A DNA stretch of 64,000 nucleotides from Rubellimicrobium aerolatum. Its GTDB lineage: Bacteria; Pseudomonadota; Alphaproteobacteria; Rhodobacterales; Rhodobacteraceae. Position 1 is the stretch's first letter; each line of letters begins with the position of its first letter. The translations under genes were made by a program, and so were the position numbers. The stretch lies in the NCBI RefSeq assembly GCF_017872975.1, contig NZ_JAGGJP010000005.1, forward strand, positions 62,001 through 126,000, written 5' to 3'. The notes under the pieces were generated by a model, which did not search any database, was not told where the DNA came from, and saw only the letters and a program-made list of their open reading frames with translations. Positions 1-7,231 of the stretch are shown in pieces.

Positions 1-555
1 CTCGGCCTCGGCGCGCTGGGTCAGGCCGTCGCGCGCGTCGTCCAGGGCTTCCGCCCCCGCCTCCTCGCCCACGACCCCTGGCAGGCCCCCTCCGTGACCC
101 GCGCCCACGGGGCCGAGCCCGTGGACCTCGACACCCTGCTGTCCCAGTCCGACACCCTCTTCGTCACCGCCGCCGTCACCAGCGAGAACCAGGGCGCCCT
201 CGGCGCGGAGTCCTTCGCGAGGATGCCCAACGGCGCCTCCCTGATCCTCCTCTCCCGCGCCGGCGTGGTGGACTTCGACGCCCTCATGGCCGCCGTCCGC
301 TCCGGCCATATCCGGGCGGCGAGCGATGTCTTCCCCGAGGAGCCCCTCCCCCTCGACCACCCGGTGCGTTCGCTTCCCGGCTTCCTCCTCTCCGCCCACC
401 GCGCCGGCGCGCTCGACATCGCCTTCCAGCGCATGGGCGAGATGGTGATGGAGGACCTCGCCCTCCTCGACCGCGGCCTGCCGCCCCAGGCCTGCAAGCG
501 GGCCGAGCGCGAAACCGTCGCCCGCTTCCGGTCCCGTCCCGTCACCCGCAACTGA
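1..555 (+). CDS. D-isomer-specific 2-hydroxyacid dehydrogenase, C-terminal part (5' end outside window)
   Basis: The open frame runs in from the left edge and ends at a TGA, so only the last 184 residues are visible. The first residues read GLGALGQAV, which fits the GxGxxG dinucleotide-binding loop of the NAD-binding domain. Downstream come a segment equivalent to the usual NTxRG strand (here LSRAGVVDFDAL, where the catalytic Arg is kept but the usual Gly follows an Ala), an acidic stretch DVFPEEPLPLDHP, and the catalytic-His region LLSAHRAGAL. This order is typical of the family, which reduces 2-keto acids or oxidises D-2-hydroxyacids with NAD(P). Substrate cannot be inferred. It is not obviously an operon member with the following gene (116-bp gap). 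Confidence 0.8.
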   Translation, partial: LGLGALGQAVARVVQGFRPRLLAHDPWQAPSVTRAHGAEPVDLDTLLSQSDTLFVTAAVTSENQGALGAESFARMPNGASLILLSRAGVVDFDALMAAVRSGHIRAASDVFPEEPLPLDHPVRSLPGFLLSAHRAGALDIAFQRMGEMVMEDLALLDRGLPPQACKRAERETVARFRSRPVTRN

Positions 556-671
556 CCGCCCGCACGACCGCGTGATCGCGCCCGGTCCCCCGCGACGGAA
601 CCCGCCGCCCGCGCCGTAAAGGGAACAGCCCGGCCCCGAGGGGGAACCGGAGCCAACCCGATGAGGCGCAC

Positions 672-947
672 ATGAAGACGACGATCCTGGCGGCGAGCCT
701 CCTCGCCGCCACGCTGGCCTCGGCCGCTCTGGCCGGCCCCCATCCCCATTCCGCCCCGCAGTCCGAGGCCGCCCAGCCCTGGCCCCCCGGACCCCCGCAG
801 GAGGCCCGCCACGAGCCCGCCCCGCCCGAGCAGGCCCGCCCCGCCGAATGGCGCGGCGAGCGCCGCCACGACCACCGCCATGGCGGAGGGTCCTGGCTCG
901 GCGACCTCGCCGGCAGCCTCTTCTTCCTTGGCCTGTTCAACCGCTGA
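672..947 (+). CDS. small exported His/Pro-rich protein of unknown function
   Basis: A 91-residue protein. Residues 1-21 form a clear Sec signal peptide: a Lys at position 2, a hydrophobic core of Leu/Ala and an ALA cleavage motif. The mature part is rich in Pro, His, Glu and Arg and ends in a short hydrophobic segment (SLFFLGLFNR) that could touch the membrane. The start has a purine-rich GAGGCGCAC leader. It lies 25 bp upstream of the DUF2852 gene on the same strand and may be co-transcribed with it. No family is recognised. The His-rich tract might bind metal, but that is only a guess from composition. Confidence 0.6.
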   Translation: MKTTILAASLLAATLASAALAGPHPHSAPQSEAAQPWPPGPPQEARHEPAPPEQARPAEWRGERRHDHRHGGGSWLGDLAGSLFFLGLFNR

Positions 948-972
948 CCATTCCGCAGGGACCCGCACGCAC

Positions 973-1356
973 ATGACCGCCACCGACACCTCCCCCCGCC
1001 CGCCGCTCTCCTGGCCGGCCCGCGCCTGCGACGCACTCGACGACCGGGGGCCGCTCGCCTGGGGCCTCGCCACCCTCGCCACGTTCGTCGTGATCTGGCC
1101 CCTGGGCCTCGCCCTCCTCGCCTGGGCGCTCTGGACGCGCCGGCTGCTGCCCCGGACCTGGCCCGCCACCCGATCCCGTCCCGCGACCGGCAACGCCGCC
1201 TTCGCCGCGCACCGGGCCGAGGCGCTCGACCGCCTCGCCGCCGAACAGGCCGCCTTCGAGGAGTTCCAGCGCAGCCGCCGCGCGACCGAGGACCGCGCCG
1301 AGTTCGACCGCTTCCTCGCCGAGCGCGCCGCCAGGCCCGACGCCCCGCAGCCCTGA
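973..1356 (+). CDS. DUF2852 family membrane protein
   Basis: A 127-residue protein with a single strong hydrophobic stretch near residues 28-55 (the WPLGLALLAWALW region) and a charged C-terminal half of predicted helix (residues 75-120). It matches the DUF2852 pattern that I know from alphaproteobacteria: WPxGLAxL in the membrane segment, then a GNxAF...R..L.RL..E...F..F pattern and a final EFDRFL. The family has no assigned function. The start at 973 was preferred over an upstream ATG at 880 because the latter would overlap the previous gene by 68 bp. It is probably an inner-membrane protein with the C-terminal helix in the cytoplasm. Confidence 0.75.
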   Translation: MTATDTSPRPPLSWPARACDALDDRGPLAWGLATLATFVVIWPLGLALLAWALWTRRLLPRTWPATRSRPATGNAAFAAHRAEALDRLAAEQAAFEEFQRSRRATEDRAEFDRFLAERAARPDAPQP

Positions 1357-1462
1357 CCCCGCCCCTGACCCCGCGCGACCTCCCGCCCGGAGGCGCGGGC
1401 GCCCCTTGCGCCTCCGGCCCCGCCGTGGTGCCTTCGCGCGGCCCCCGCCCGAAGGAACGCCC

Positions 1463-2143
1463 ATGCGCCTGCTCCCCGCCCTCGTCCTCCTCCTCGCCAC
1501 CGGGGCCGCGCGGGCCGAGACCGCCGCCTTCGAGGTCCGCCTCGCCGGCGGCACCCTCGGCCACATGGAATACGAGACCGACGGCCCCCGCCCCTCCGCG
1601 CTCCGCACCCTTCTCGACAGCACGCCCCTCGGCGTCCTCGACGGCACCTGGGAGGCGACCTCCCGGCCCGCCCCAACCGAGGACGGCGCGGACGCGCTCC
1701 GCTTCCGGGCCGTCACCGCCTCCTCGCGCAAGGCGCGGACCATCACCTTCGACCATCGGGGCGGCGCGGTTCTGGCGACCGGGGTGGACCCCGCCGAGGA
1801 CGCCACCGACCTCTCGCTCCCCGCCAACGTGCCGCCGGGCGTGCTCGACCCCGTGCAGGCCTTCGGCCGCCTGATGGCCCCCGGCCCCGGCTGCCCCGAG
1901 CCCTTCCGCCTCTACGACGGCCGCCGCGTGATCGAGGTGGCGACGACCTCATCCGAGACCGCCGAGGACGGCGCGCTCGTCTGCCACGCCGATTACGAGG
2001 TGATCGCCGGGCCGGGCCACCTGTCGCCCTTCCGCTTCCGGTCCTTCGCGCTCGACCTGACCTATCGCGACGCCGGCACCGGCCCGGCGCTCGCCGAGGC
2101 CGCCGTCAGCGCCGGGATCTTCACGGTCCGTCTGGTGCGCTAG
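1463..2143 (+). CDS. secreted DUF6134-like protein
   Basis: A 226-residue protein with an N-terminal signal peptide (residues 1-18, Leu-rich core, ARA cleavage motif). The rest is predicted to be beta-rich, with repeated short strands and two Cys residues (in the GCPEPF and VCHADY segments) that could form a disulphide in the periplasm. The general pattern resembles DUF6134/DUF3108-like periplasmic beta proteins of Rhodobacterales; the assignment is from memory of the pattern. The start at 1463 is supported by a GAAGGAA ribosome-binding site 7 bp upstream. The gene is convergent with gcrA, with a hairpin between them. Confidence 0.55.
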   Translation: MRLLPALVLLLATGAARAETAAFEVRLAGGTLGHMEYETDGPRPSALRTLLDSTPLGVLDGTWEATSRPAPTEDGADALRFRAVTASSRKARTITFDHRGGAVLATGVDPAEDATDLSLPANVPPGVLDPVQAFGRLMAPGPGCPEPFRLYDGRRVIEVATTSSETAEDGALVCHADYEVIAGPGHLSPFRFRSFALDLTYRDAGTGPALAEAAVSAGIFTVRLVR

Positions 2144-2185
2144 AGCGGCATCCGATCAGGCCGCCGTCCGGCACAGGCTCCGCAG

Positions 2186-2203
2186 GGCGGGGCTCACCCC
2201 GCC
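2186..2203. terminator. possible intrinsic terminator hairpin between convergent genes
   Basis: A perfect 7-bp GC stem (GGCGGGG/CCCCGCC) with a CTCA loop lies in the 161-bp gap between the DUF6134-like gene (+) and gcrA (-). No clear T-tract follows on either side, so it may be a weak or factor-assisted terminator. Nothing else is recognisable in this gap. Confidence 0.35.
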
Positions 2204-2304
2204 ACGCGACCCGGCCAAGGCCACGCGCCCGGCCGCGGCCAAGGAGTGGCGCACGGCCCACCCCATGACCCGATCCAGCCGGATCGGATGACGCCCCAAG
2301 GCCC

Positions 2305-2952
2305 TCAGCGCCGGCGGTCCCGCCGCGCGCTCATCGGCTGGAAGGCGATGCCGACATGGGCCTCGCAATAGGGCTTGCCCGACTGCACCGGCATCCCGCA
2401 GAACCAGAAGTTCGGCGTGGCGGGGTCGCCCACCGGCCACTTGCAGGTCTTTTCGGTCAGCTCCATGAGCGACAGCCGCTTGGCCGCCTTCTCGACCGCC
2501 AGCGCGGCGGCCTGCGCCTCCGGGCTGATCTCGTTGGCCGAGGGCTGCGGCGGCAGCGGCTGCCCCGCCGGGATGATCTGGCGACGGAAGGGCGCGGGCG
2601 CCTCCTCCTCGGGCTCCTCCTCGTCCTCCGCCTCGGCGGCGACGGCCTCGGGCTCGGGCTCGGGCTCGGCCTGGGCGGGCGCCTCGGGCTCGTCGTCCGC
2701 GTCCTCCTCCGGCTCGGGCTCCGCCGCGCGGGCGGCCGAGGGCGCGGCGGCCGACGCCTCGGGCAGCGCCTCCTCGCCCTCCTCGGCCCGTTCGCCGCCC
2801 GGGGTCACCCGGTTGGACAGGCCCAGCCGATGGACCTTGCCGATCACCGCGTTGCGCGTGACCTGGCCCAACTCCTTGGCGATCTGGCTCGCCGAGGCGC
2901 CCTCGCCCCACATCCGCTTCAGCGTCTCGACGCGCTCGTCAGTCCAGGACAT
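2305..2952 (-). CDS. gcrA: GcrA cell cycle regulator
   Basis: A 215-residue protein. Residues 1-46 (starting MSWTDERVETLKRMW, then SASQIAKELG and VIGKVHRLGLSNR) form the strongly conserved GcrA DNA-binding head. In Caulobacter GcrA binds methylated GANTC promoters together with sigma-70 RNA polymerase. The centre (about residues 50-145) is a long Glu/Pro/Ala-rich acidic linker of low complexity. The C-terminal 55 residues (KTCKWPVGD, FWFCGMPV, PYCEAH) are the conserved RNA-polymerase-interacting part with three Cys and a His. The start is fixed by the family N-terminus. It is transcribed alone, divergent from nothing nearby and 75 bp downstream of znuB. Confidence 0.95.
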   Translation of the reverse strand: MSWTDERVETLKRMWGEGASASQIAKELGQVTRNAVIGKVHRLGLSNRVTPGGERAEEGEEALPEASAAAPSAARAAEPEPEEDADDEPEAPAQAEPEPEPEAVAAEAEDEEEPEEEAPAPFRRQIIPAGQPLPPQPSANEISPEAQAAALAVEKAAKRLSLMELTEKTCKWPVGDPATPNFWFCGMPVQSGKPYCEAHVGIAFQPMSARRDRRR

Positions 2953-3026
2953 CGCGCCCCCTCCGAAAACATGACGCACCGAGATACAGACCCCCGCGCC
3001 GGAGATCAAGACACGGCCGGCGCCGA

Positions 3027-3833
3027 TCACGCGACGGGACCGCCCCGCCGCAGCCGCCCCAGCCCGGCCAGCGCGGCGAACAGCCCCGCCGCCACCGTCA
3101 CCGTCGCCGGCCCCACGCCCGAATCCGCCGCGACCGCCAGCCCCAGCCCGCCCAGCGCCGCCACCGCCGCCAGCGCGCAGGCGGCGACCGCCATCCCCTC
3201 GGGCGTGCGCGCCAGCCCCCGCGCCGCCGCCGCCGGCAATATCAGCAGCGCCGTCACCAGCAGCGCCCCCACCACCTGGATCGCCACCGCCACCAGCCCC
3301 GCCACCAGCAGCGCCAGCAGCAGCGACCCCCGGCGCGGGTCCATCCCCCCCGCCCGCGCCAGGTCCGGCGCCAGCGTCGAGGTCAGGAGCAGCCCCCAGT
3401 TCCACCAGATCAGCCCCGCCACCCCCGCCGCCGCCGCCCAGATGAGCCCCAGGTCCCCCCAGCCCACCGTGAGCACGTCGCCGAACAGCACCGCCTCCAG
3501 GTCCATCCGCGGCCCCGGCGTCAGCGCGGCGGCGAACAGCCCCACCCCCAGCGCCCCATGCGCCAGCACCCCCAGCGCCGAATCCGCGCCGAAGGTCCGG
3601 TCGGTCAGCCGCACCGCGAGGAAGGCCATCGCCCCCGCCACCCCCAGGAGGCCCAGCCCCAGCGGCAGCCCCAGGCCCAGCGCCAGCGCCACCCCCAGCA
3701 CCCCCGCGTGCGCCGTGGCGTCGCCGAAATAGGCCATCCGCCGCCAGACGACGAAGCAGCCCAGCAGCCCCGCCGCCAGCGCCACCCCCAGGCCCGCCAG
3801 CGCGGCCCGGATCAGGAACGGATCAAGGGACAT
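3027..3833 (-). CDS. znuB: zinc ABC transporter permease ZnuB
   Basis: A 268-residue inner-membrane permease of the ABC-3 family, with about eight hydrophobic segments. The N-terminal region (FVVWRRMAYFGDATAHAGVLG) and the later ALLVTALLILPAAAAR segment are typical of ZnuB/TroC-type proteins. It forms the channel through which zinc delivered by ZnuA passes, driven by ZnuC. Its ATG shares one base with the znuC TGA (TGATG), so translation is coupled. Together with zur and znuC it forms one leftward operon, expected to be repressed by Zur through the box at 5063-5075. Confidence 0.92.
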   Translation of the reverse strand: MSLDPFLIRAALAGLGVALAAGLLGCFVVWRRMAYFGDATAHAGVLGVALALGLGLPLGLGLLGVAGAMAFLAVRLTDRTFGADSALGVLAHGALGVGLFAAALTPGPRMDLEAVLFGDVLTVGWGDLGLIWAAAAGVAGLIWWNWGLLLTSTLAPDLARAGGMDPRRGSLLLALLVAGLVAVAIQVVGALLVTALLILPAAAARGLARTPEGMAVAACALAAVAALGGLGLAVAADSGVGPATVTVAAGLFAALAGLGRLRRGGPVA

Positions 3834-4573
3834 CACGCCTCCTCGTGGTGCGGGTGATGGTGCGCCGCGTGGTCCGCGTGGTCGTGCTCGTGGCGATACA
3901 GCGCCAGCGTCCCCGCCGCCCCCGTCCCGAACAGCTCCCGATAGGCCGGCGCGGCCGACACGACCGACGGATGCCCCTCGCAGCAGACGTGCCCGTTCAG
4001 GCACACCACCCGATCCGACGCGCTCATCACCACATGGAGGTCGTGGCTCACCATCAGCACCGCGCAGCCCAGCCGCGCGCGGATCGCCTCCAGGCTCCGG
4101 TAGAACCCCGCCGCGCCCGGCTGGTCCAGCCCCTGCGTCGGCTCGTCGAGCAGCAGCAGGTCCGGCCGCCGCAGGATCGCGCCGGCCAGCAGCACCCGCT
4201 GGAACTGCCCGCCCGACAGGTCGGCCATGGGCCGCTCGGCCACGTGCCCCGCCCCCGCCTCCTCCAGCGCCGCCCCGGCCTCGGCGTCCGAAACCCGGCG
4301 CGGCAGGTCGAGGAACCGCCGCGCCGTCAGCGGCAGCGTCGCGTCGATGTGGAGCTTCTGCGGCACGTAGCCGATCCGCAGCCGAGGGGCGCGCGCCACC
4401 CGCCCCGAGACGGGCCGTTCCGCCCCGATCAGGCAGCGCAGCAGCGTGGACTTGCCCGACCCGTTCGGCCCGACCACCGTCACGATCTCGCCCCGCTCGA
4501 TCCGCAGCGACACGTCGTGCAGCACCGTCACCCGCCCGTGCCGCACCACCAGATGCTCCGCCGCGATCAGCAT
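3833..4573 (-). CDS. znuC: zinc ABC transporter ATP-binding protein ZnuC
   Basis: A 246-residue ABC ATPase. Walker A is GPNGSGKST at residues 35-43, the signature is LSGGQFQRV, and Walker B is LLLLDEPTQGLD. The switch His sits in VMVSHDLH. The C-terminus carries a His-rich tail (HEHDHADHAAHHHPHH), a feature common in ZnuC proteins and plausibly a zinc sensor or buffer. The start codon overlaps the last 7 bases of zur and the stop overlaps the znuB start, so the three are co-translated. It energises zinc import by ZnuB. Confidence 0.95.
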   Translation of the reverse strand: MLIAAEHLVVRHGRVTVLHDVSLRIERGEIVTVVGPNGSGKSTLLRCLIGAERPVSGRVARAPRLRIGYVPQKLHIDATLPLTARRFLDLPRRVSDAEAGAALEEAGAGHVAERPMADLSGGQFQRVLLAGAILRRPDLLLLDEPTQGLDQPGAAGFYRSLEAIRARLGCAVLMVSHDLHVVMSASDRVVCLNGHVCCEGHPSVVSAAPAYRELFGTGAAGTLALYRHEHDHADHAAHHHPHHEEA

Positions 4574-5049
4574 GGAGCCGCCCCCCGACCCGATTCGCGG
4601 CAGGCCGAACAGAGCCCCTGCGCCTCCACCACCATCCGCTCGACCGCGAACCCCTCCGCCTCCGCCTCCGGGGCGAGCGGCGCCGCGATGGCCTCCTCGG
4701 CCACCCGCCGGCAGCCCCGGCAGACGAGGAACGACGGCTCGTGCGGGCTCCCCGGCCGCGCGCAGGCCACATAGGCCGACAGCCCCTCGATCCGATGCGC
4801 GAAGCCGTTGTCCACCAGGAACCCCAGGGCGCGATAAGCGACCGGCGGCTTCGACCCGAAGCCCTCCGCCTCCAGCCGCGCCAGCACGTCATAGGCCCCG
4901 AGCGCCGCGTGCGACTCCAGCAGGATCTCCAGCGTCCGCCGCCGCAGGGGCGTCAGCGCCAGCCCCCGCCCCGCGCAGGCCGCCTCGGCGGCGGACAGCG
5001 CCGAGGCGACGCAGGCGCGGTGGTCGTGTCGGTCGAAGCCATGGGCCAT
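4567..5049 (-). CDS. zur: Fur-family zinc uptake regulator Zur
   Basis: A 160-residue Fur-family repressor. The winged-helix domain covers about residues 20-90 (LTPLRRRTLEILLES, PPVAYRALGFLVDNG). The C-terminal part has the two CxxC pairs expected for the structural zinc site: CRGC near residue 110 and CSAC near residue 147. The assignment to Zur rather than Fur rests on its place as first gene of the znuCB operon and on the palindromic operators at its own promoter and at divergent znuA. When loaded with zinc it should repress both directions, including itself. Confidence 0.93.
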   Translation of the reverse strand: MAHGFDRHDHRACVASALSAAEAACAGRGLALTPLRRRTLEILLESHAALGAYDVLARLEAEGFGSKPPVAYRALGFLVDNGFAHRIEGLSAYVACARPGSPHEPSFLVCRGCRRVAEEAIAAPLAPEAEAEGFAVERMVVEAQGLCSACRESGRGAAPC

Positions 5050-5062
5050 GCGCGGCGCCCCC

Positions 5063-5075
5063 GTTACAAGGTAAC
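5063..5075. promoter_or_regulatory. Zur box in front of zur-znuC-znuB
   Basis: The sequence GTTACAAGGTAAC is a 13-bp inverted repeat (GTTAC/GTAAC), 14 bp upstream of the zur start. It matches the two boxes in front of znuA in its half-sites, and fits the GTTAT-N3-ATAAC type of Zur operator known from alphaproteobacteria. Its position so near the start predicts that bound Zur blocks transcription of its own operon. Confidence 0.8.
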
Positions 5076-5114
5076 GCGCCCTAGCACCGCCCAGCCGCCC
5101 TCCGCAAGGTCCGC

Positions 5115-5150
5115 GTTACATGGTAACGAACCCCCTTGTTATATTATAAC
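5115..5150. promoter_or_regulatory. two Zur boxes in front of znuA
   Basis: Two inverted repeats lie in tandem: GTTACATGGTAAC at 5115-5127 and GTTATATTATAAC at 5138-5150. Their centres are 23 bp apart, about two helical turns, so two Zur dimers could bind the same face of the DNA. The second box is a perfect palindrome apart from its central base and is the only AT-rich stretch of the region. It ends 40 bp before the znuA start. Confidence 0.82.
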
Positions 5151-5189
5151 GCCTGCGCTAGCTCCCGCCCGTCACCGCAAGGAGCCGCC

Positions 5190-6065
5190 ATGATCCGCGC
5201 CGCCGCCGTCCTCCTCCTCGCCGCCACCCCGGCGCTCGCCGGGCCGCCGGCGGTCCTCGCCGACATCGCCCCCGTCCAGGGCCTCGCGCAACTGGTCATG
5301 GGCGACCTCGGCACCCCCGGCCTGATCGTCCCCCCCGGCACCTCGCCCCACGACGCGAGCCTCTCGCCCTCCGAGGCCCGCGCCCTCACCCAGGCCGACG
5401 TGATCGTGCGGACCGGCGACGCGCTCCTCCCCTGGCTGGGCGAGGGCATCGCCAGCCTCGCCCCGCAGGCCCGCGTCCTCGACCTCCTCGCCACCCCCGG
5501 CTGGACCCCCCTCCCCGCCTCCGGGCCAGAGCACGACGACCACGACCACGGGGCCATCGACCCCCACGCCTGGCTCGACCCCGCCGTGGCCGCCGCCTGG
5601 CTCCCGGCCATCGCCGCGACGCTCTCCGAGGCCGACCCGGAGAACGCCGCCACCTACGCCGCCAACGCCACCCGCGAGGCCGACCGCCTCCGCGCCCTCG
5701 CCCGGACGCTCCGCGACCGCCTCCAGCCCCTGCGCGGCTCCGGCCTCGCCACCGGCCACGACTCCCTGCGCTACTTCGCCCGCGCCGCCGCGCTTCCCCC
5801 GCCCCGCGCGCTGTCGGGCCTCGACGGCGCCGCGCCCTCCCCCTCCGCCGTCGCCGCCCTCCGCGAATCCGTGCAGTCCGGCGAGATCCGCTGCCTCCTC
5901 CTCGACCCCGAGACCGACCCCGCCTGGGCCGACACGCTGGCCGAGGGCGCGACGCTCCGCACCGCGACCGTGGACCCCGAGGGCGTGACGCTCCCCCCCG
6001 GCCCGCAGCTCTATCCGCTGCTGATCGAATCCCTCGCCGCCGCCGTCGAGGGCTGCCTGAAATAG
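5190..6065 (+). CDS. znuA: periplasmic zinc-binding protein ZnuA
   Basis: A 291-residue solute-binding protein of the cluster A-I (ZnuA/TroA) family. It begins with a signal peptide (residues 1-15, ending ALA). It has a short His/Asp-rich loop (HDDHDHGAIDPHAW near residues 115-130) that is typical of zinc carriers, and metal-ligand His in GTSPHDASL, DPHAW and ATGHDSLRYF. The start at 5190 has an AAGGAG ribosome-binding site 5 bp upstream; an earlier ATG at 5136 would overlap the Zur box and is rejected. It hands zinc to ZnuBC encoded across the shared control region. Confidence 0.94.
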   Translation: MIRAAAVLLLAATPALAGPPAVLADIAPVQGLAQLVMGDLGTPGLIVPPGTSPHDASLSPSEARALTQADVIVRTGDALLPWLGEGIASLAPQARVLDLLATPGWTPLPASGPEHDDHDHGAIDPHAWLDPAVAAAWLPAIAATLSEADPENAATYAANATREADRLRALARTLRDRLQPLRGSGLATGHDSLRYFARAAALPPPRALSGLDGAAPSPSAVAALRESVQSGEIRCLLLDPETDPAWADTLAEGATLRTATVDPEGVTLPPGPQLYPLLIESLAAAVEGCLK

Positions 6066-6069
6066 GAAA

Positions 6070-6099
6070 CCGCCGGATCGCGGGCGGGCGATCCGGCGG
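6070..6099. terminator. hairpin downstream of znuA
   Basis: An 11-bp perfect stem (CCGCCGGATCG/CGATCCGGCGG) with an 8-base loop starts 4 bp after the znuA stop. It serves as a likely end for znuA transcripts. There is no strong T-tract. Confidence 0.55.
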
Positions 6100-6110
6100 C
6101 GAAGGTCCTG

Positions 6111-6136
6111 CGGCCGGGCCCCCGGGGGCCCGGCCG
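6111..6136. terminator. 26-bp perfect palindrome between convergent znuA and the FAS1 gene
   Basis: A 26-bp uninterrupted GC palindrome (arms CGGCCGGGCCCCC and its complement) lies 13 bp from the FAS1 gene stop. Being symmetrical it could work in both directions. Together with the hairpin at 6070 it separates the two convergent units. Confidence 0.5.
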
Positions 6137-6149
6137 TCCCCTCAGGCCC

Positions 6150-6716
6150 TCAACCCCCCGTGGCCGCCGCGGGCGTCAGCACCGCGTCGATCACGTGAAT
6201 GACCCCGTTCGACTGGTCCACGTCGGCGACCGTGACGTTCGCCACCGTGCCGTTCTCGTCGGTCAGCGTGATGCCGTCGCCGGCCGCGTTCATGGCGGCG
6301 GTCAGCGTGCAGCCGCCCAGCGTCTCGACCGCGTGGCTGCCGCCGTCATCGGCGATCATCTGCGCCAGCGCCGCCGACATCACCTCCGCGCCCACCACGT
6401 GGCAGGTCAGGATCTGCGTCAGCGTCTCCTTGTTCTCGGGCAGCAGCAGCGTGTCCACCGTGCCGGCCGGCAGCGCCTCGAAGGCGGCGTTGGTCGGCGC
6501 GAAGACGGTGAACGGCCCCGCCCCCTGCAACGTCTCCACGAGCCCCGCCGCCTGCACGGCCGCGACGAGCGTGGTGTGGTCGGCCGAGGCCGAGGCGTTG
6601 GTGACGATGTCGTTGGAGGCGAGCATCTCGGCACCCCCGACCATGGGGTTCTCCTGCGCGACGGCGGGCCCGCCCAGCAGCGCGAGGGCGGTGGCGGCGG
6701 CGATCCGGATCTTCAT
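6150..6716 (-). CDS. secreted fasciclin (FAS1) domain protein
   Basis: A 188-residue protein with a signal peptide (residues 1-22, ending in VAQ) and one FAS1 domain. The H1 motif is seen as FTVFAPTNAAFEALP and the H2-like end as NGVIHVIDAVLTP. FAS1 proteins are extracellular or surface-attached and act in adhesion, though the bacterial substrates are mostly unknown. Two Cys (LTCHVV, GGCTL) could pair in the periplasm. The start is fixed by the signal peptide. Any reading upstream of residue 1 belongs to the ccdB remnant. Confidence 0.9.
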   Translation of the reverse strand: MKIRIAAATALALLGGPAVAQENPMVGGAEMLASNDIVTNASASADHTTLVAAVQAAGLVETLQGAGPFTVFAPTNAAFEALPAGTVDTLLLPENKETLTQILTCHVVGAEVMSAALAQMIADDGGSHAVETLGGCTLTAAMNAAGDGITLTDENGTVANVTVADVDQSNGVIHVIDAVLTPAAATGG

Positions 6717-6842
6717 GGCGTATCTCCCTGAGTCGGTTGCGTCCCCCCGGAAGTCCTCCGGGAACGCACGCAGCCACGAAGCGCGGCGGGGGGGAGTTTC
6801 ATCGCGCCTCCGAAAGCCGATCACGAAGCCGTGATCCCCTCG

Positions 6843-7016
6843 GAACCCCGAGAACAGCAAGTCGAGCCCCCGCCGGATCGCGTGATCCTCGCCCGACAGG
6901 TCGGCGACGGGCGGGCTGGAGACGAAGCGCCATGGCACCGAACCGATCTGCCCCATCCGCGGCACATGAGGCACGCCGCCCCCGTTCAGCACGGGCTCAA
7001 GTTGCGGAAATCCCCA
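6843..7016 (-). pseudogene. ccdB toxin remnant (C-terminal half)
   Basis: Read leftward, this stretch encodes about 58 residues that fit the C-terminal half of CcdB-type gyrase poisons: FPQLEPVLN, VPHV, GSVPWR, PVADLSGED and the ending RRGLDLLFSGF. The stop codon after SGF is lost and the frame runs on into the FAS1 upstream region. The N-terminal half is missing. The 126 bp between here and the FAS1 start hold nothing recognisable. The identification rests on pattern memory, but the order and ending are characteristic. Confidence 0.55.
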
Positions 7017-7056
7017 AGGCGAACCCTGCTCGGGTTCGAGCGGAGCCACGACACGG

Positions 7057-7164
7057 GACGGCCCCCTGGGAGAGGGCCGACACGTTCGGCTTCAGCGACC
7101 GCGCGTCCTCCAGGACATCGGCGTCGAAGGTCACGTCGGCCCGGAGCTTGCGGGCGGACGACAT
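7057..7164 (-). pseudogene. ccdA antitoxin remnant (N-terminal part)
   Basis: An ATG at 7164 with a GAGGTGAT leader opens a frame resembling the ribbon-helix-helix N-terminus of CcdA: ARKLRADVTFDADVLEDARSL, then NVSALSQ. After about 36 residues the similarity ends and the frame drifts to a stop at 6997. About 45 codons of CcdA and about 45 of CcdB should stand between 7057 and 7016 but only some 40 bp do, so a single internal deletion probably fused and killed the pair. Confidence 0.5.
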
Positions 7165-7231
7165 GGCATCACCTCGTTGGCACACCAGATATGCGGACGA
7201 TCCGCGCACGTGGCGACGACACGGCAAGCCC

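Noticed and set aside
2156-2266. A 36-codon minus-strand frame between the DUF6134-like gene and gcrA
   Set aside because: No ribosome-binding site, overlaps a hairpin, and composition is explained by the high GC content.
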